DNA of 64,000 nucleotides from Candidatus Brachythrix odensensis (GTDB lineage: Bacteria > Chloroflexota > Anaerolineae > J036 > Brachytrichaceae). The stretch is from assembly GCA_016714465.1 (NCBI GenBank), contig JADKDT010000006.1, forward strand, positions 62,001 to 126,000, written 5' to 3'. The notes under the pieces were generated by a model. The model was not told the DNA's origin and did not search any database. It saw only the letters and a program-made list of their open reading frames with translations. The position numbers and the translations under genes are program-made. Positions 8,701-15,316 of this stretch are shown piece by piece (the first letter of the stretch is position 1; each line of letters starts with the position of its first letter).

Positions 8701-10926
8701 CGGAAGCGTGTCAGTCACCCACACGTCGGGGTCGTTCTCGCTGCCGCGGTTGCTGAGCAGCAGGGTGTAGGTGACGACGCCGTGAAGAGGAACGTCGCTG
8801 GTGGGCGCCACGAATTTTGTGAGCAGGGGCAGCCGGGTCGGGGCCTCGACCGCGCCGATATCGCAGTGCAGATTCTGCGGCCGCAACACGCCGCGCTGGT
8901 CGGCCGCCGGACAGATGCCCACGGCGTCGCTGCCGGCGTCGATCGCGGGGCTGGCCGGCCACAGCGCGTGGGTGAGCGTTGCCCCGCCGTTGTCAGCCAA
9001 CGGGCCGAGGACCGGGTCGCCTGAAAGGGCCGCGCCGCAGGTGCCGTCCTTTACCAGGTTGTTGATATTGCTGGTGAGCGTGCCCACATTCACGCAATCG
9101 GCGCCAGGACCGCTGTTGGCGATGATCGTATTGCGGATGGACAGTTTGCCGAGGTTGCGCACGCCGCCACCGGCGACGGACGCCCCGTTGCCGGTGAGGG
9201 TGCTGTTGGTCAGGGTAATGACGCCGCTGCTGTTGGTGCAGATCGCGCCGCCCCAATATCCCGATGTGTTAGCGGAGAACGTTGTGTTGGTCAGCATCGC
9301 CGGACCGCTCCCATCGACATAAAGGCCGCCGCCATCGTCGTTGGAGCGGTTCCGGGTGAAGGTGTTGCCCTGCGCGTTCAGTGTGCCGCGGTTGTAGAGG
9401 CCGCCGCCATCATCGTTGGAGGTGTTGCCCGTGAAGGTGCTGCCCTGCAGGGTCAGCCTGCCCACGTTGTAAAAACTGCCGCCGTCGATGCTGGAACTGT
9501 TCCCGGCGAAGGTGCTGCTCAGCACGAGCATCGTGCCGTAGTTGTAGATACCCCCGCCATCGCTCGTACTGGTGCTGCTGAGGACTGTGGCGTTGGTCAG
9601 GGTCACAACTGCGCCGGTTTCCACAAGCAGCGCCCCGCCGGGTTGCGCCCTGCCGCGCGCCAGGGTCAGCCCGGCCAGGGTCGCGCTGACATTGGTCGTC
9701 ACCCGCAGGATTCGGACCGCGTTGTTGCCATCGATGATGACCGGCGTCGCCAGAGCCCGGCCATCCACGCTGACGTTCTTGTTGATCGACAGGACGCTGG
9801 TCAAGACGATGGTCTGGCCGTCCAGGCCGGGCGCGAAGTCGACCGGACCGCCCGCGCACACATCCGCCACGCTCTGTCGCAAGCTGCCCGGGCCATTGTC
9901 CTGGGTGTTTTGCACGGTGGCGCTGATCGCGCAGATGACGGTGAATGTCGCGGCTGCGCTGCGCTCCATCGCCCCATCGCCGGCCAGGGCGGTGTTGACG
10001 ACACTGTCGTTGTAGAGGCCGGTGTGAGTGGCCGTCCAGGTCAGGGTAATGGCCTGCCGGCTGGCCAACGCGCCGGCCCAGGTGATCACGTCGCCGGCCA
10101 CACCCGCGCCGGTGTTGGTAATCCAAGCTCCAAAGTCCACCTGCGACGGCAGCGTATCGGTCAGACGGACTGCGGCGGCTGTGTTTGCGCCGGAGTTGGA
10201 CAGCACAACCGTGTAGATGACGATGCCGTGATAGGGCACGCCAACAGTCGGCGTGACGTTCTTGGAGAGGCGGAGGAGCGCCATGGCCGGCGCCTCATAC
10301 GCGCCAATGTCGCAGGTTTCATTCTGCGGACGGGCCAGGCCGCGCTGGTCGGTGGCGAGGCAGGTGGCTGGATCGCCCGCGTCAATGGCAATACTGGCGG
10401 GCAGGAGCGCATGGGTGAGCGTTCCCCCGCCATTTCCGGCCAGCGGGACAAGCGCGGGGTCGCCCGAGAGCGCCGCGCTGCATCCGCCATCCTCCACCAG
10501 GTTGCGCACGTTGGCGAGGATGATGCCGCTGGGTTTCACGCAGTCTCCGCCAGCGCTGTTGGCGATGAGCGTATTCCGCATCACCAGTTCGCTGCTGGTG
10601 TCACGCAGGCCGCCGCCGGCCGAGCCTGTGCCGATGTTGCCTGAGAGCGTGCTGTTGAGCAGCGTCAACGCGTCCTCGTTGAAGATGCCGCCGCCATTCG
10701 GGCCTGTGTTGCCCGAGAGTGTGCTGTTCAACACAAACAGCGCACCGGGGGTGCTGTTGGCGATGCCGCCGCCGGCTGAGGTGGCGAGGTTGCCAAGCAG
10801 GGTGCTGTTCAGCACCGTCAGCACGCCCGTGTTGTAAATGCCGCCGCCGGAATAGCCGGTGTTGCTCAAGACCGTGCTGTCCGTAAGTGTCACGACGGCC
10901 CCGGCATCCACCCTTGAGCCCGCCAC
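5794..10926 (-). CDS. Giant modular CSLREA / beta-helix / DUF11 surface protein (main body, downstream of frameshift)
   Basis: This 1,710-codon frame encodes repeated modules. Each has a SLRQA-type CSLREA motif (e.g. GPGSLRQSVADVCAGG, FGSLRQAL, AGSLRQALYEVCAGG), a pectin-lyase-like beta-helix with GGG turns, an anchor-Q segment (ATDQRG to CDIGA-x-EA) and a DUF11-like domain (YHGVVTYTL to SDTLPAKV). Counting the N-terminal fragment at 10912-11368, there are four complete modules. The chain ends in AYLPMALR. It is presumably exported and surface-exposed. The frame begins without a signal peptide because one extra C in the run at 10911-10913 splits it from its N-terminus. Removing that base restores the GGGLKVDAGA sequence seen in the other modules. 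Full length would be about 1,857 residues. Confidence 0.85.
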   Translation of the reverse strand: MAGSRVDAGAVVTLTDSTVLSNTGYSGGGIYNTGVLTVLNSTLLGNLATSAGGGIANSTPGALFVLNSTLSGNTGPNGGGIFNEDALTLLNSTLSGNIGTGSAGGGLRDTSSELVMRNTLIANSAGGDCVKPSGIILANVRNLVEDGGCSAALSGDPALVPLAGNGGGTLTHALLPASIAIDAGDPATCLATDQRGLARPQNETCDIGAYEAPAMALLRLSKNVTPTVGVPYHGIVIYTVVLSNSGANTAAAVRLTDTLPSQVDFGAWITNTGAGVAGDVITWAGALASRQAITLTWTATHTGLYNDSVVNTALAGDGAMERSAAATFTVICAISATVQNTQDNGPGSLRQSVADVCAGGPVDFAPGLDGQTIVLTSVLSINKNVSVDGRALATPVIIDGNNAVRILRVTTNVSATLAGLTLARGRAQPGGALLVETGAVVTLTNATVLSSTSTSDGGGIYNYGTMLVLSSTFAGNSSSIDGGSFYNVGRLTLQGSTFTGNTSNDDGGGLYNRGTLNAQGNTFTRNRSNDDGGGLYVDGSGPAMLTNTTFSANTSGYWGGAICTNSSGVITLTNSTLTGNGASVAGGGVRNLGKLSIRNTIIANSGPGADCVNVGTLTSNINNLVKDGTCGAALSGDPVLGPLADNGGATLTHALWPASPAIDAGSDAVGICPAADQRGVLRPQNLHCDIGAVEAPTRLPLLTKFVAPTSDVPLHGVVTYTLLLSNRGSENDPDVWVTDTLPAQVSFGGWVQNPGASQAGNTLSWHGAVGTSSAFVFVFTATHTGDQFNETIVNTAQVSGTALASATSAVLSIACASGDTVQNTADDGFGSLRQALRGVCAGGTIDFSPGLAGQTIVLSSSLVVTKNVTVDGMGLAVPVTLSGNGAVRILKVGGNARVSLAGLVLARGNDAGAECSDGSFSRSCGGALKIDAGAAVTLTGSTVQSSTAYFGGGISNFGSLLVEASTVAGNVGIWDGGGLYSKGATTIRNSTVSGNTGNYGGGVCGVDGITTLQNSTLSGNTANGGGGGGLRQYGGTLHYSNTLMAGNFTGGDCHVSAASVISTNVNNLVQNGAICSPAFTGDPVLAPLADNGGRTWTHALLAGSAAIDAGGDICPATDQRGVGRPIGAHCDIGALEAPLQLPDLSKTVAPTSSAPYHGVVTYTLQLGNGGLQADPGVWLTDTLPAQVDFGGWITSSGASVAGDTITWHGAVNTSTHYVFVFTATQSAGYIETVVNTAQVSGNAQSRSASASFTVQCAPRLMIQNTQDSGAGSLRQALYEVCAGGTVTFAPGLAGQTIGLDTSLVVSKEVSIDGRALTTPVILSGRDAIRILQVTNSARVSLAGLALTRGRAPGTENGGALKVDAGASLTLTNSTLFSNTGYYGGGLFTSGVVTVLNSTLFSNTAGWAGGGLSVQGAGVLFVQNSTLSGNAAPYGGAIVNEATLTVLNSTLLNNTSNAGNGGGLRSAGNLSLRNTIIASSGASVDCVKVGGTIVTNTNSLIGDGSATCSVGGLGLLTGDPLLGPLADNGGGTRTHAPLAGSPVLNSVWDASCPASDQRGVARPYGARCDIGAVEGRPEADVSKSVAPTGPITYHGVVTYTILARNTGALTDTAVSVSDTLPAKVIFGQWVEKPSAATLVGGNRVSWSGVLTAGNVLTISWTALHIGDYGDIITNTAVISGTTRTDTEAATFAVIVPEGGLTDRAYLPMALR

Positions 10927-11368
10927 CGCAACTGGCCGCGCTGGCGCAGCTCGTGCCGCTGTCCTTCCCGCGCGCGAGAGTCAAGTTGGCCAGCGTCACC
11001 CGGGCGTTATTGCTGACCAGCAATACGCGGACCGCGTTGTTGCCGCTGATCATGATCGGCATCGCCAGACCGACCCCTTGTATCGTCAGGTTTTTCGTGA
11101 TGGCGAGTGTGCTGCTCAGGGTGATGGTCTGCCCGGACAGGTTGCCGCCGAAGTAGATCGTGTCGCCCGATGCGGCATCGGCGATGGCCTGACGGAGCGA
11201 ACCCGCGCCGCCGTCGGCGGTCGTCCACACCAGTTGCGTTCCGTCAGGCCCGGCCGGCGGTGGCGGGATGGCGCCCGTGCCCAGCGCCAAAACCAGGATA
11301 GAAGCCAGCGCCGGGATCCAGCCCAATCGGTGGCTTGCGTTTGGCGAGGAGGCGATCGGTGACGACAT
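10912..11368 (-). CDS. N-terminal part of the giant CSLREA protein (signal peptide and first module)
   Basis: ATG 11368 has GGAG 9 nt upstream. The product starts with an export signal (hydrophobic core ALASILVLALGTGA) followed by GAGSLRQAIADAASGDTI, the first CSLREA motif, and the first beta-helix coils up to GGGLK. In the present sequence the frame then runs on out of register to 10601, with Arg-rich nonsense (GCRGRRDTYGQH). The homologous stretches of the other three modules continue with VDAGA. A single-base insertion at 10911-10913 explains this. The frame may be intact in the organism if the extra C is a sequencing error; otherwise the gene is dead after its first module. Confidence 0.8.
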
Positions 11369-11552
11369 AGCGCATCTCCATGGGCTTTCGGCCGCGGGTC
11401 TGGAGAGGCGAGTCGCGCACGATTGCGCACGGCTGTGTGAGCTTCTGTCACTCGGCTGCCGAGAGCCTCGAACACGTACGAGGATGGTCGTAACTTCGGA
11501 ACGATGTAGTCTTCACGAGTAAGTGTAGTCCGATTCTCCAGACGTGATGTGC

Positions 11553-11634
11553 CCTGGAAGTCCTAGGCGAGATGGCACCTCCCGCGCTTCGCGCGGGAGG
11601 TGCCATCTCGCCTAGAACTTCCAGGCTCGGCGCT
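11553..11634. repeat. Long GNA-loop hairpin, copy 4
   Basis: The core arms (from CGAGATGGCACC to GCGC) are perfect and closed by TTC, which reads GAA on the minus strand. The complementarity continues outward through CCTAGG/CTAG and CCTGGAAGT/ACTTCCAGG to about 37 bp per arm. It reaches the last bases of the PPOX gene and lies upstream of the giant CSLREA gene. The rest of the 264-nt gap (11369-11632) shows nothing else I can name. Confidence 0.85.
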
Positions 11635-12004
11635 ACGCCAGCACGATCGTGATCACGGTGTACTTGCCGCCGGCCGCGTGGGTGCGCTCCTCGAATTGCT
11701 GGACGTCGGGGCCGTATTTGGTGATCAGCAAGTCCTTGATCCGGCCATAGGCTTCCGCCCCATCGACGCTGGAAGTGCCGTCCTGCCACGTGCCGAGCGA
11801 TCCTCCTTGCGCATCGCAGGGCATCACCCGCACCTCCGGAAAATTCCGGGCGCGCTTGACTTTGCCGCTGCCGTCGAGGGTGCGCACAAACAAGGCGTCG
11901 CCATCCTTGACAAACCACACCGGGGTCGGCACGGCCGTTCCGTCTTTACGTCGGGTTTCAAGGCTGAGGAAGGGTTGATTGCTAAATTGGGACAGATGAT
12001 TCAC
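11633..12004 (-). CDS. PPOX-class F420-dependent oxidoreductase-like protein
   Basis: The product has about 123 residues. I chose GTG 12004 because CAGGAGT lies 7 nt upstream and the family-typical start (NHLSQFSNQPFLSLETRRKD) follows directly. FLSLETRRKDGTAVPTPVWF, DALFVRTLDGSGKVKRARN and PEVRVMPCDA match the split-barrel pyridoxamine-phosphate-oxidase fold of the Rv2061-type group, whose members use F420 or flavins. Substrate is unknown. It starts 4 nt after the stop of the small zinc-ribbon gene, so the two form an operon. The longer open frame to 12106 runs into that gene and is a shadow. Confidence 0.8.
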   Translation of the reverse strand: MNHLSQFSNQPFLSLETRRKDGTAVPTPVWFVKDGDALFVRTLDGSGKVKRARNFPEVRVMPCDAQGGSLGTWQDGTSSVDGAEAYGRIKDLLITKYGPDVQQFEERTHAAGGKYTVITIVLA

Positions 12005-12008
12005 GGGC

Positions 12009-12275
12009 TTACTCCTGACCAGTTTGATTGGACGGCGATTTCGGGTTCGGGCCGCTGCGCACAACGGTGTGCCAGCTTCGTCGACCACACTGCGGACACT
12101 CGGCAAACCAGCGCGGTCGGCCCCGGCCGGCGTTCCAGCGAATCCCGCCCATCTCCCAGACCGATCGCTCGAAACCGCATGAACAGCGCACCATCCAGGC
12201 GCGCGAATGGGCCTCCATGCTTGCGGCCCATGCTCTGGGAAAAATGCGTTGAAAGAATTGTTGAATGCGTGACAT
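12009..12275 (-). CDS. Small protein with two Cys pairs (zinc-ribbon-like), unknown function
   Basis: This 88-residue protein has Cys-x-Cys (VRCSCGFERS) and Cys-x-x-Cys (ECPQCGRRSW) about 30 residues apart, the spacing of a zinc ribbon or rubredoxin-like knuckle, preceded by a basic, aromatic N-terminus (IQQFFQRIFPRAW). AGGGA precedes ATG 12275 by about 10 nt. Its TAA lies within the ribosome-binding site of the following PPOX gene, so expression is coupled. The Cys pairs suggest metal binding; I cannot tell whether it binds nucleic acid or protein. Confidence 0.6.
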   Translation of the reverse strand: MSRIQQFFQRIFPRAWAASMEAHSRAWMVRCSCGFERSVWEMGGIRWNAGRGRPRWFAECPQCGRRSWHTVVRSGPNPKSPSNQTGQE

Positions 12276-12402
12276 GTGCGTTACGTCCCTGCCAACTCTA
12301 CCCGATCGTCGGGATCACGCGCGCTGACATGAAGCTAAGCGCAGAAAACCTGGCCCTGTTGGCCAACGATTGCGCGTGTGATCGCGCCCCTCAACCGCCG
12401 CT

Positions 12403-12460
12403 GCAACGCCCGCGCGAAGCGTGGGTGTTGCAGCGTCACCTTCTCCCGCTGGGAGAAGGT
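12403..12460. repeat. Two adjacent small hairpins, first with GAA loop
   Basis: 12403-12431 is an imperfect hairpin (GCAAC...GTTGC outer pairs) with a GAA triloop. 12438-12460 is a perfect ACCTTCTCCC/GGGAGAAGGT hairpin. Both lie in the 272-nt gap between the GNAT gene's 3' end and the zinc-ribbon gene and may terminate the GNAT transcript. Confidence 0.6.
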
Positions 12461-12547
12461 CATGGGGCCAGCACGGATTGGACGTTCTGCCTGCGGCTGA
12501 AATGCGTTGCCTCGCGGCGGACACCGCTGAACTTCAGGCCATTGGAC

Positions 12548-13069
12548 TTACACCGGCAGCGTCCGCACAATCGAGAATATCGCCGCGTCATGCGCCACAC
12601 CGTGCAGAAGCAGCCGTTGGCGCAGAGTTCCTTCGCGGATCGCGCCGGCCTTCTCCGCCACGCGTTGGCTCTGCACGTTGCCGACAGCGGCCAGAATCTC
12701 AATCCTGATCAAGTCGGTGTTTTCGAACGCCCAACCTGCAGCCAGACGAGCCGCGGCGGTGGCTGCCCCGCGCCCCGTTTCAGAGGAGCGCACCCAGTAG
12801 CCCAGGTTCGCCCGGCGGTTGGTCCGATCGATCAAGTCGATTCCGCAGCCACCCGCGAAGCGGCCTGACGGCGAGACGATGACGAACTCGTATTCTTTGC
12901 CCTCTTCAAACGCGGCGGTTTGTTCGGCCACCCAGGCGCGCGCCTCATCGAGGGTGTAGCCCGGGCGGCACCACGGGAGCCAGCGATAGACGGTGTCGAT
13001 AGACTCCGTCGCCGCCTCGAAGAGCTGCGCGGCATCGTCCATCACATATGGCCGAATTGTGTAGGTCAC
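12548..13069 (-). CDS. GNAT family N-acetyltransferase (RimJ/RimL type)
   Basis: The product of about 173 residues starts at GTG 13069 (TYTIRPYVMDDAAQLFEA), the standard beginning of a RimJ/RimL-like GNAT. The longer frame to 13174 would translate through a perfect palindrome and is unlikely. Recognisable elements are a central strand (AGGCGIDLIDRTNRRANLGYW), a GRGAATAAARL acetyl-CoA pyrophosphate loop (Q/RxxGxG/A type) and a C-terminal N-x-x-S-x-R-V-A-E-K-A-G motif. Such enzymes acetylate protein N-termini or small amines; the substrate is unknown. A VOC gene lies upstream, separated by the palindrome. Confidence 0.85.
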   Translation of the reverse strand: MTYTIRPYVMDDAAQLFEAATESIDTVYRWLPWCRPGYTLDEARAWVAEQTAAFEEGKEYEFVIVSPSGRFAGGCGIDLIDRTNRRANLGYWVRSSETGRGAATAAARLAAGWAFENTDLIRIEILAAVGNVQSQRVAEKAGAIREGTLRQRLLLHGVAHDAAIFSIVRTLPV

Positions 13070-13079
13070 AGGTTTCTTC

Positions 13080-13119
13080 GGCGGCGATGGGCCCGGCGCA
13101 TGCCGGGCCCATCGCCGCC
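13080..13119. repeat. Perfect palindrome with GCAT loop
   Basis: Arms of 18 bp beginning GGCGGCGATGGGCCCGGC close on GCAT. It sits between the VOC gene's stop and the GNAT start on the same strand. It resembles the GNA-loop family in stem composition but has a four-base loop. Confidence 0.8.
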
Positions 13120-13133
13120 AATTACAGCGTTGA

Positions 13134-13547
13134 CTACTTCGCGATCTCCCAGATATGGCCAGCCGGATCGGCAAAACTGGCCGTACGGATGCCCCATGGG
13201 CGATCCATTGGGCCGTTCAACAAATGCACGCCCCGCGCCGTGAGCTCCGCGCACCTGGCGTCGACATCATCGACTTGGAGGGTAAACACCATGCGCGATC
13301 CGGCCGCGCGGGTGGCCACCGTGGCCGGGGCAATCAGCTCGGCAGCCGACTCGATCTTGAGCAGGTTGATCATGGTCCGTTCGAAGTTGAACACGGCCGA
13401 GGCCGCATCCGCATAGGCCACGGGCAGGCCGAATGCCGTTGTGTAGAACAGCTTCGCAGCTTCCAGATCCTCGACGAAAAGAGTGATGGCGAATAGCGCC
13501 CCGGGCCAGGCCCGGACTGCAACGCTTGTTTGTGCGTTTTGCTCCAA
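13134..13547 (-). CDS. VOC (glyoxalase/bleomycin-resistance fold) protein
   Basis: This 137-residue protein has two beta-alpha-beta-beta-beta halves. The first is FAITLFVEDLEAAKLFYTTA with a GLPVAY turn; the second is MVFTLQVDDVDARCAEL to SFADPAGHIWEIAK. The final Glu of HIWEIAK is at the usual metal-ligand position. A TTG start at 13547 is supported by GGAG 7 nt upstream. VOC proteins include dioxygenases, isomerases and drug-binding proteins, and the sequence alone does not decide between them. Confidence 0.8.
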   Translation of the reverse strand: MEQNAQTSVAVRAWPGALFAITLFVEDLEAAKLFYTTAFGLPVAYADAASAVFNFERTMINLLKIESAAELIAPATVATRAAGSRMVFTLQVDDVDARCAELTARGVHLLNGPMDRPWGIRTASFADPAGHIWEIAK

Positions 13548-13596
13548 GGTGTTTCTCCGATTCTTTATGGGCTGGCCTGATTGCCATCCCAGTCCT

Positions 13597-14076
13597 TCAG
13601 ACAGCGCTCAATTTCTCGACGATTTTGGCGATGCGCCGTTCGCGCGTCTCCTGGGCCTTGGCCTCTTCAACCTGCCGGACGTATTCCTTTTGCATCGAAG
13701 GCGCGGAGGCATTGAAAGCATCGAGCGCGCCTGCCTTGACCAGGGCCGCCTGCAAATCCGGCGGCGCGGCGACGGTGCGCGGCTCCAGATCGAGCGTGAT
13801 CGTGACGTCCACTTCCTCGCCGCCCGTCACGCCGGCCGCCTGGCGATTCTCCGCACTCAGCGAAACCAGGAACATTCCGTCCATCACCGCCACTGCGCTT
13901 CGATACGTGTAGTGCTTGAGCGTCATGCGCACCAGCGGCCGCCGGCCGGAACCGAGCTTCTCGATGATCTCGGGGGAAATCTGGATGGCCGTGTTGTTGC
14001 CCATCTGCCAGACTTTCGTGCGGAATGTGATGGCCGCGGCGGCGGTAGCGCCTTTGGGTTGTTCGGTTTTCTTCAT
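13597..14076 (-). CDS. DUF1905 / YdeI (OmpD-associated) domain protein
   Basis: The 159 residues comprise an N-terminal DUF1905 barrel (FRTKVWQMGNNTAIQISPEI to GEEVDVTITLD, about residues 18-95) and a C-terminal YdeI/OmdA helical segment. That segment has PPDLQAALVKAGALDAFNASAPSMQKEYVRQVEEAK followed by R-x-x-R-I-A-K, the family's short C-terminal signature. The molecular role is not established. It stands alone between the TetR gene and the VOC gene, all on the minus strand. Confidence 0.85.
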   Translation of the reverse strand: MKKTEQPKGATAAAAITFRTKVWQMGNNTAIQISPEIIEKLGSGRRPLVRMTLKHYTYRSAVAVMDGMFLVSLSAENRQAAGVTGGEEVDVTITLDLEPRTVAAPPDLQAALVKAGALDAFNASAPSMQKEYVRQVEEAKAQETRERRIAKIVEKLSAV

Positions 14077-14218
14077 CGCAAGGCGATTCTAGCGGGAAGA
14101 CGCGCGGAGATCAAATGGCGAGCCGTGCTCCGCAGCGCCCTCACAGAGTCCGCCACTGCGCGTCAGTCGCAGCGTTGTCTTGGCCAAAGGCGATGCCATT
14201 CTTTGCGCGCCGCTCACG

Positions 14219-14362
14219 CTTGTAATCCTGAGTTCCGGACCGCCGTCGGGGGAAAGGGCGGCCAGAAACGGCGTGTGCGCTACCGCGCACACAAAAGGCG
14301 CAGGCATCCTTCGGCTCCGCTCAGGATGCTTCCGCAGTGTGATGAAGGGCATGGTTTCTGAG
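14219..14362. repeat. Dispersed repeat C, copy 1
   Basis: This stretch is similar, in inverted orientation, to 48396-48666. Shared blocks include the CCTGAGTTCC start, the GCGCTACCGCGCAC palindrome, a GCTCAGGATGC block and a terminal CATGGTTTCTGAG-like end. It occupies most of the 399-nt gap between the DUF1905 gene and the TetR gene; I see no gene there. Confidence 0.65.
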
Positions 14363-14475
14363 CGGCGCGCCCCTTCGAGCGCTCGCATACACACGCGTCG
14401 AGGGCGCGCGGTGGGCGCAACGCTATACGCCAATACAGATTCGCCGCTTTCGCCATGCCGTGTGGCCCGCGCCGG

Positions 14476-15096
14476 CTACCGCTTCGGCGGCTGGGGGCCG
14501 CTCAGCCCATACAACATCAGCGCGCCCAGTTCTCGGGCCAGGTCCGGGCGCTGCGCAGATTTGAGGCGGAGCTCAGGGCTGATGAATACCTCCATGAACA
14601 CGCCGAAGTAGACGCTCAAGGCCTCCTCCGACAGGCGCGGATTGACTTGGCCCTGCTGCCTTCCCTCCCGGATCAGCCCCAGCATCAACGCCGTCATGCG
14701 CTCCTGCGCAGCGCTGCGGACCTTCTTGATCTCGGGGTCATCCATCAGATCCCGACTGCCGTCAAATACGGGGTCTGCGGCTCCCGCAGGACGCGCGCTT
14801 GACGTCGTTGCCGAGAGGAATTGGACAAAGGCAGCGATCTTGTCGTTGTACGGCTTCTCGGGAGTCAGCACGGCCTGGACCCGAAGAACCAGGTCATCCA
14901 CGGCGGCAGCGACGAACGCGCGCGCCAGCGCATCCTTGCTGCCAAAGTTGTTGTAGATCGTTGCCTGCGAGACCCCGGCTTTGCGGGCGATGCTGGCGAT
15001 GCTGACCTTGTCGACCCCAAACTGGGCGAAAAGTTCCGCGGCGGCCGTGCGGATGTTTTCCTTGCTTTTTTCTTTGCGTCGCGCGAATCCATCCAT
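14476..15096 (-). CDS. TetR/AcrR family transcriptional regulator
   Basis: The 206-residue product starts at ATG 15096 with GGAG 8 nt upstream; the longer frame to 15216 would cross a perfect hairpin. Residues 12-58 form the TetR helix-turn-helix (NIRTAAAELFAQFGVDKVSI, then ARKAGVSQATIYNNFGSKD). The C-terminal domain (about 60-206) is the ligand-binding and dimerisation part. The gene is divergent from the dikinase gene, whose promoter carries an inverted repeat over the likely transcription start. It probably represses that gene and perhaps itself. Confidence 0.9.
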   Translation of the reverse strand: MDGFARRKEKSKENIRTAAAELFAQFGVDKVSIASIARKAGVSQATIYNNFGSKDALARAFVAAAVDDLVLRVQAVLTPEKPYNDKIAAFVQFLSATTSSARPAGAADPVFDGSRDLMDDPEIKKVRSAAQERMTALMLGLIREGRQQGQVNPRLSEEALSVYFGVFMEVFISPELRLKSAQRPDLARELGALMLYGLSGPQPPKR

Positions 15097-15120
15097 TGTT
15101 TTGTCTCCGTTTCGTAAGGA

Positions 15121-15183
15121 GGTTACCGAGACGATATTCCCCGTCCCGGCGTAGCCGGGACGGGGAATATCGTCTCGGTAACC
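15121..15183. repeat. Perfect 30-bp-arm hairpin with GTA loop, copy 5
   Basis: 30 consecutive base pairs, starting GGTTACCGAGACG, close on a GTA triloop with no mismatch. It lies between the divergent TetR and dikinase genes, 25 nt upstream of the TetR start and just before the dikinase -35 box. It is thus in regulatory DNA, not at a 3' end. Confidence 0.9.
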
Positions 15184-15201
15184 AGCCCCTTCGTCGCGCG
15201 C

Positions 15202-15229
15202 TTCACAGCGCCACAAACGCGGCTATAAT
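15202..15229 (+). promoter_or_regulatory. Sigma-70-type promoter for the dikinase gene
   Basis: TTCACA (15202-15207) and a consensus TATAAT (15224-15229) are separated by 16 nt. Transcription would start near 15236-15237, about 80 nt before the dikinase start codon. Confidence 0.7.
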
Positions 15230-15235
15230 CCATAA

Positions 15236-15263
15236 CTGGAATTACTATATCATTCTATTCCAG
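15236..15263. promoter_or_regulatory. Candidate TetR operator (CTGGAAT-N14-ATTCCAG)
   Basis: A perfect 7-bp inverted repeat with 14-bp spacing lies immediately downstream of the TATAAT box, over the predicted +1. A second overlapping palindrome, ATTCTA...TAGAAT, follows. The AT-rich composition contrasts with the surroundings. It is positioned to block initiation when the adjacent TetR protein binds. Confidence 0.6.
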
Positions 15264-15316
15264 AATTATAGAATCTTGACCAATGTCGTCTCCAGCGCTC
15301 GGCAGCCCACCTCCCA

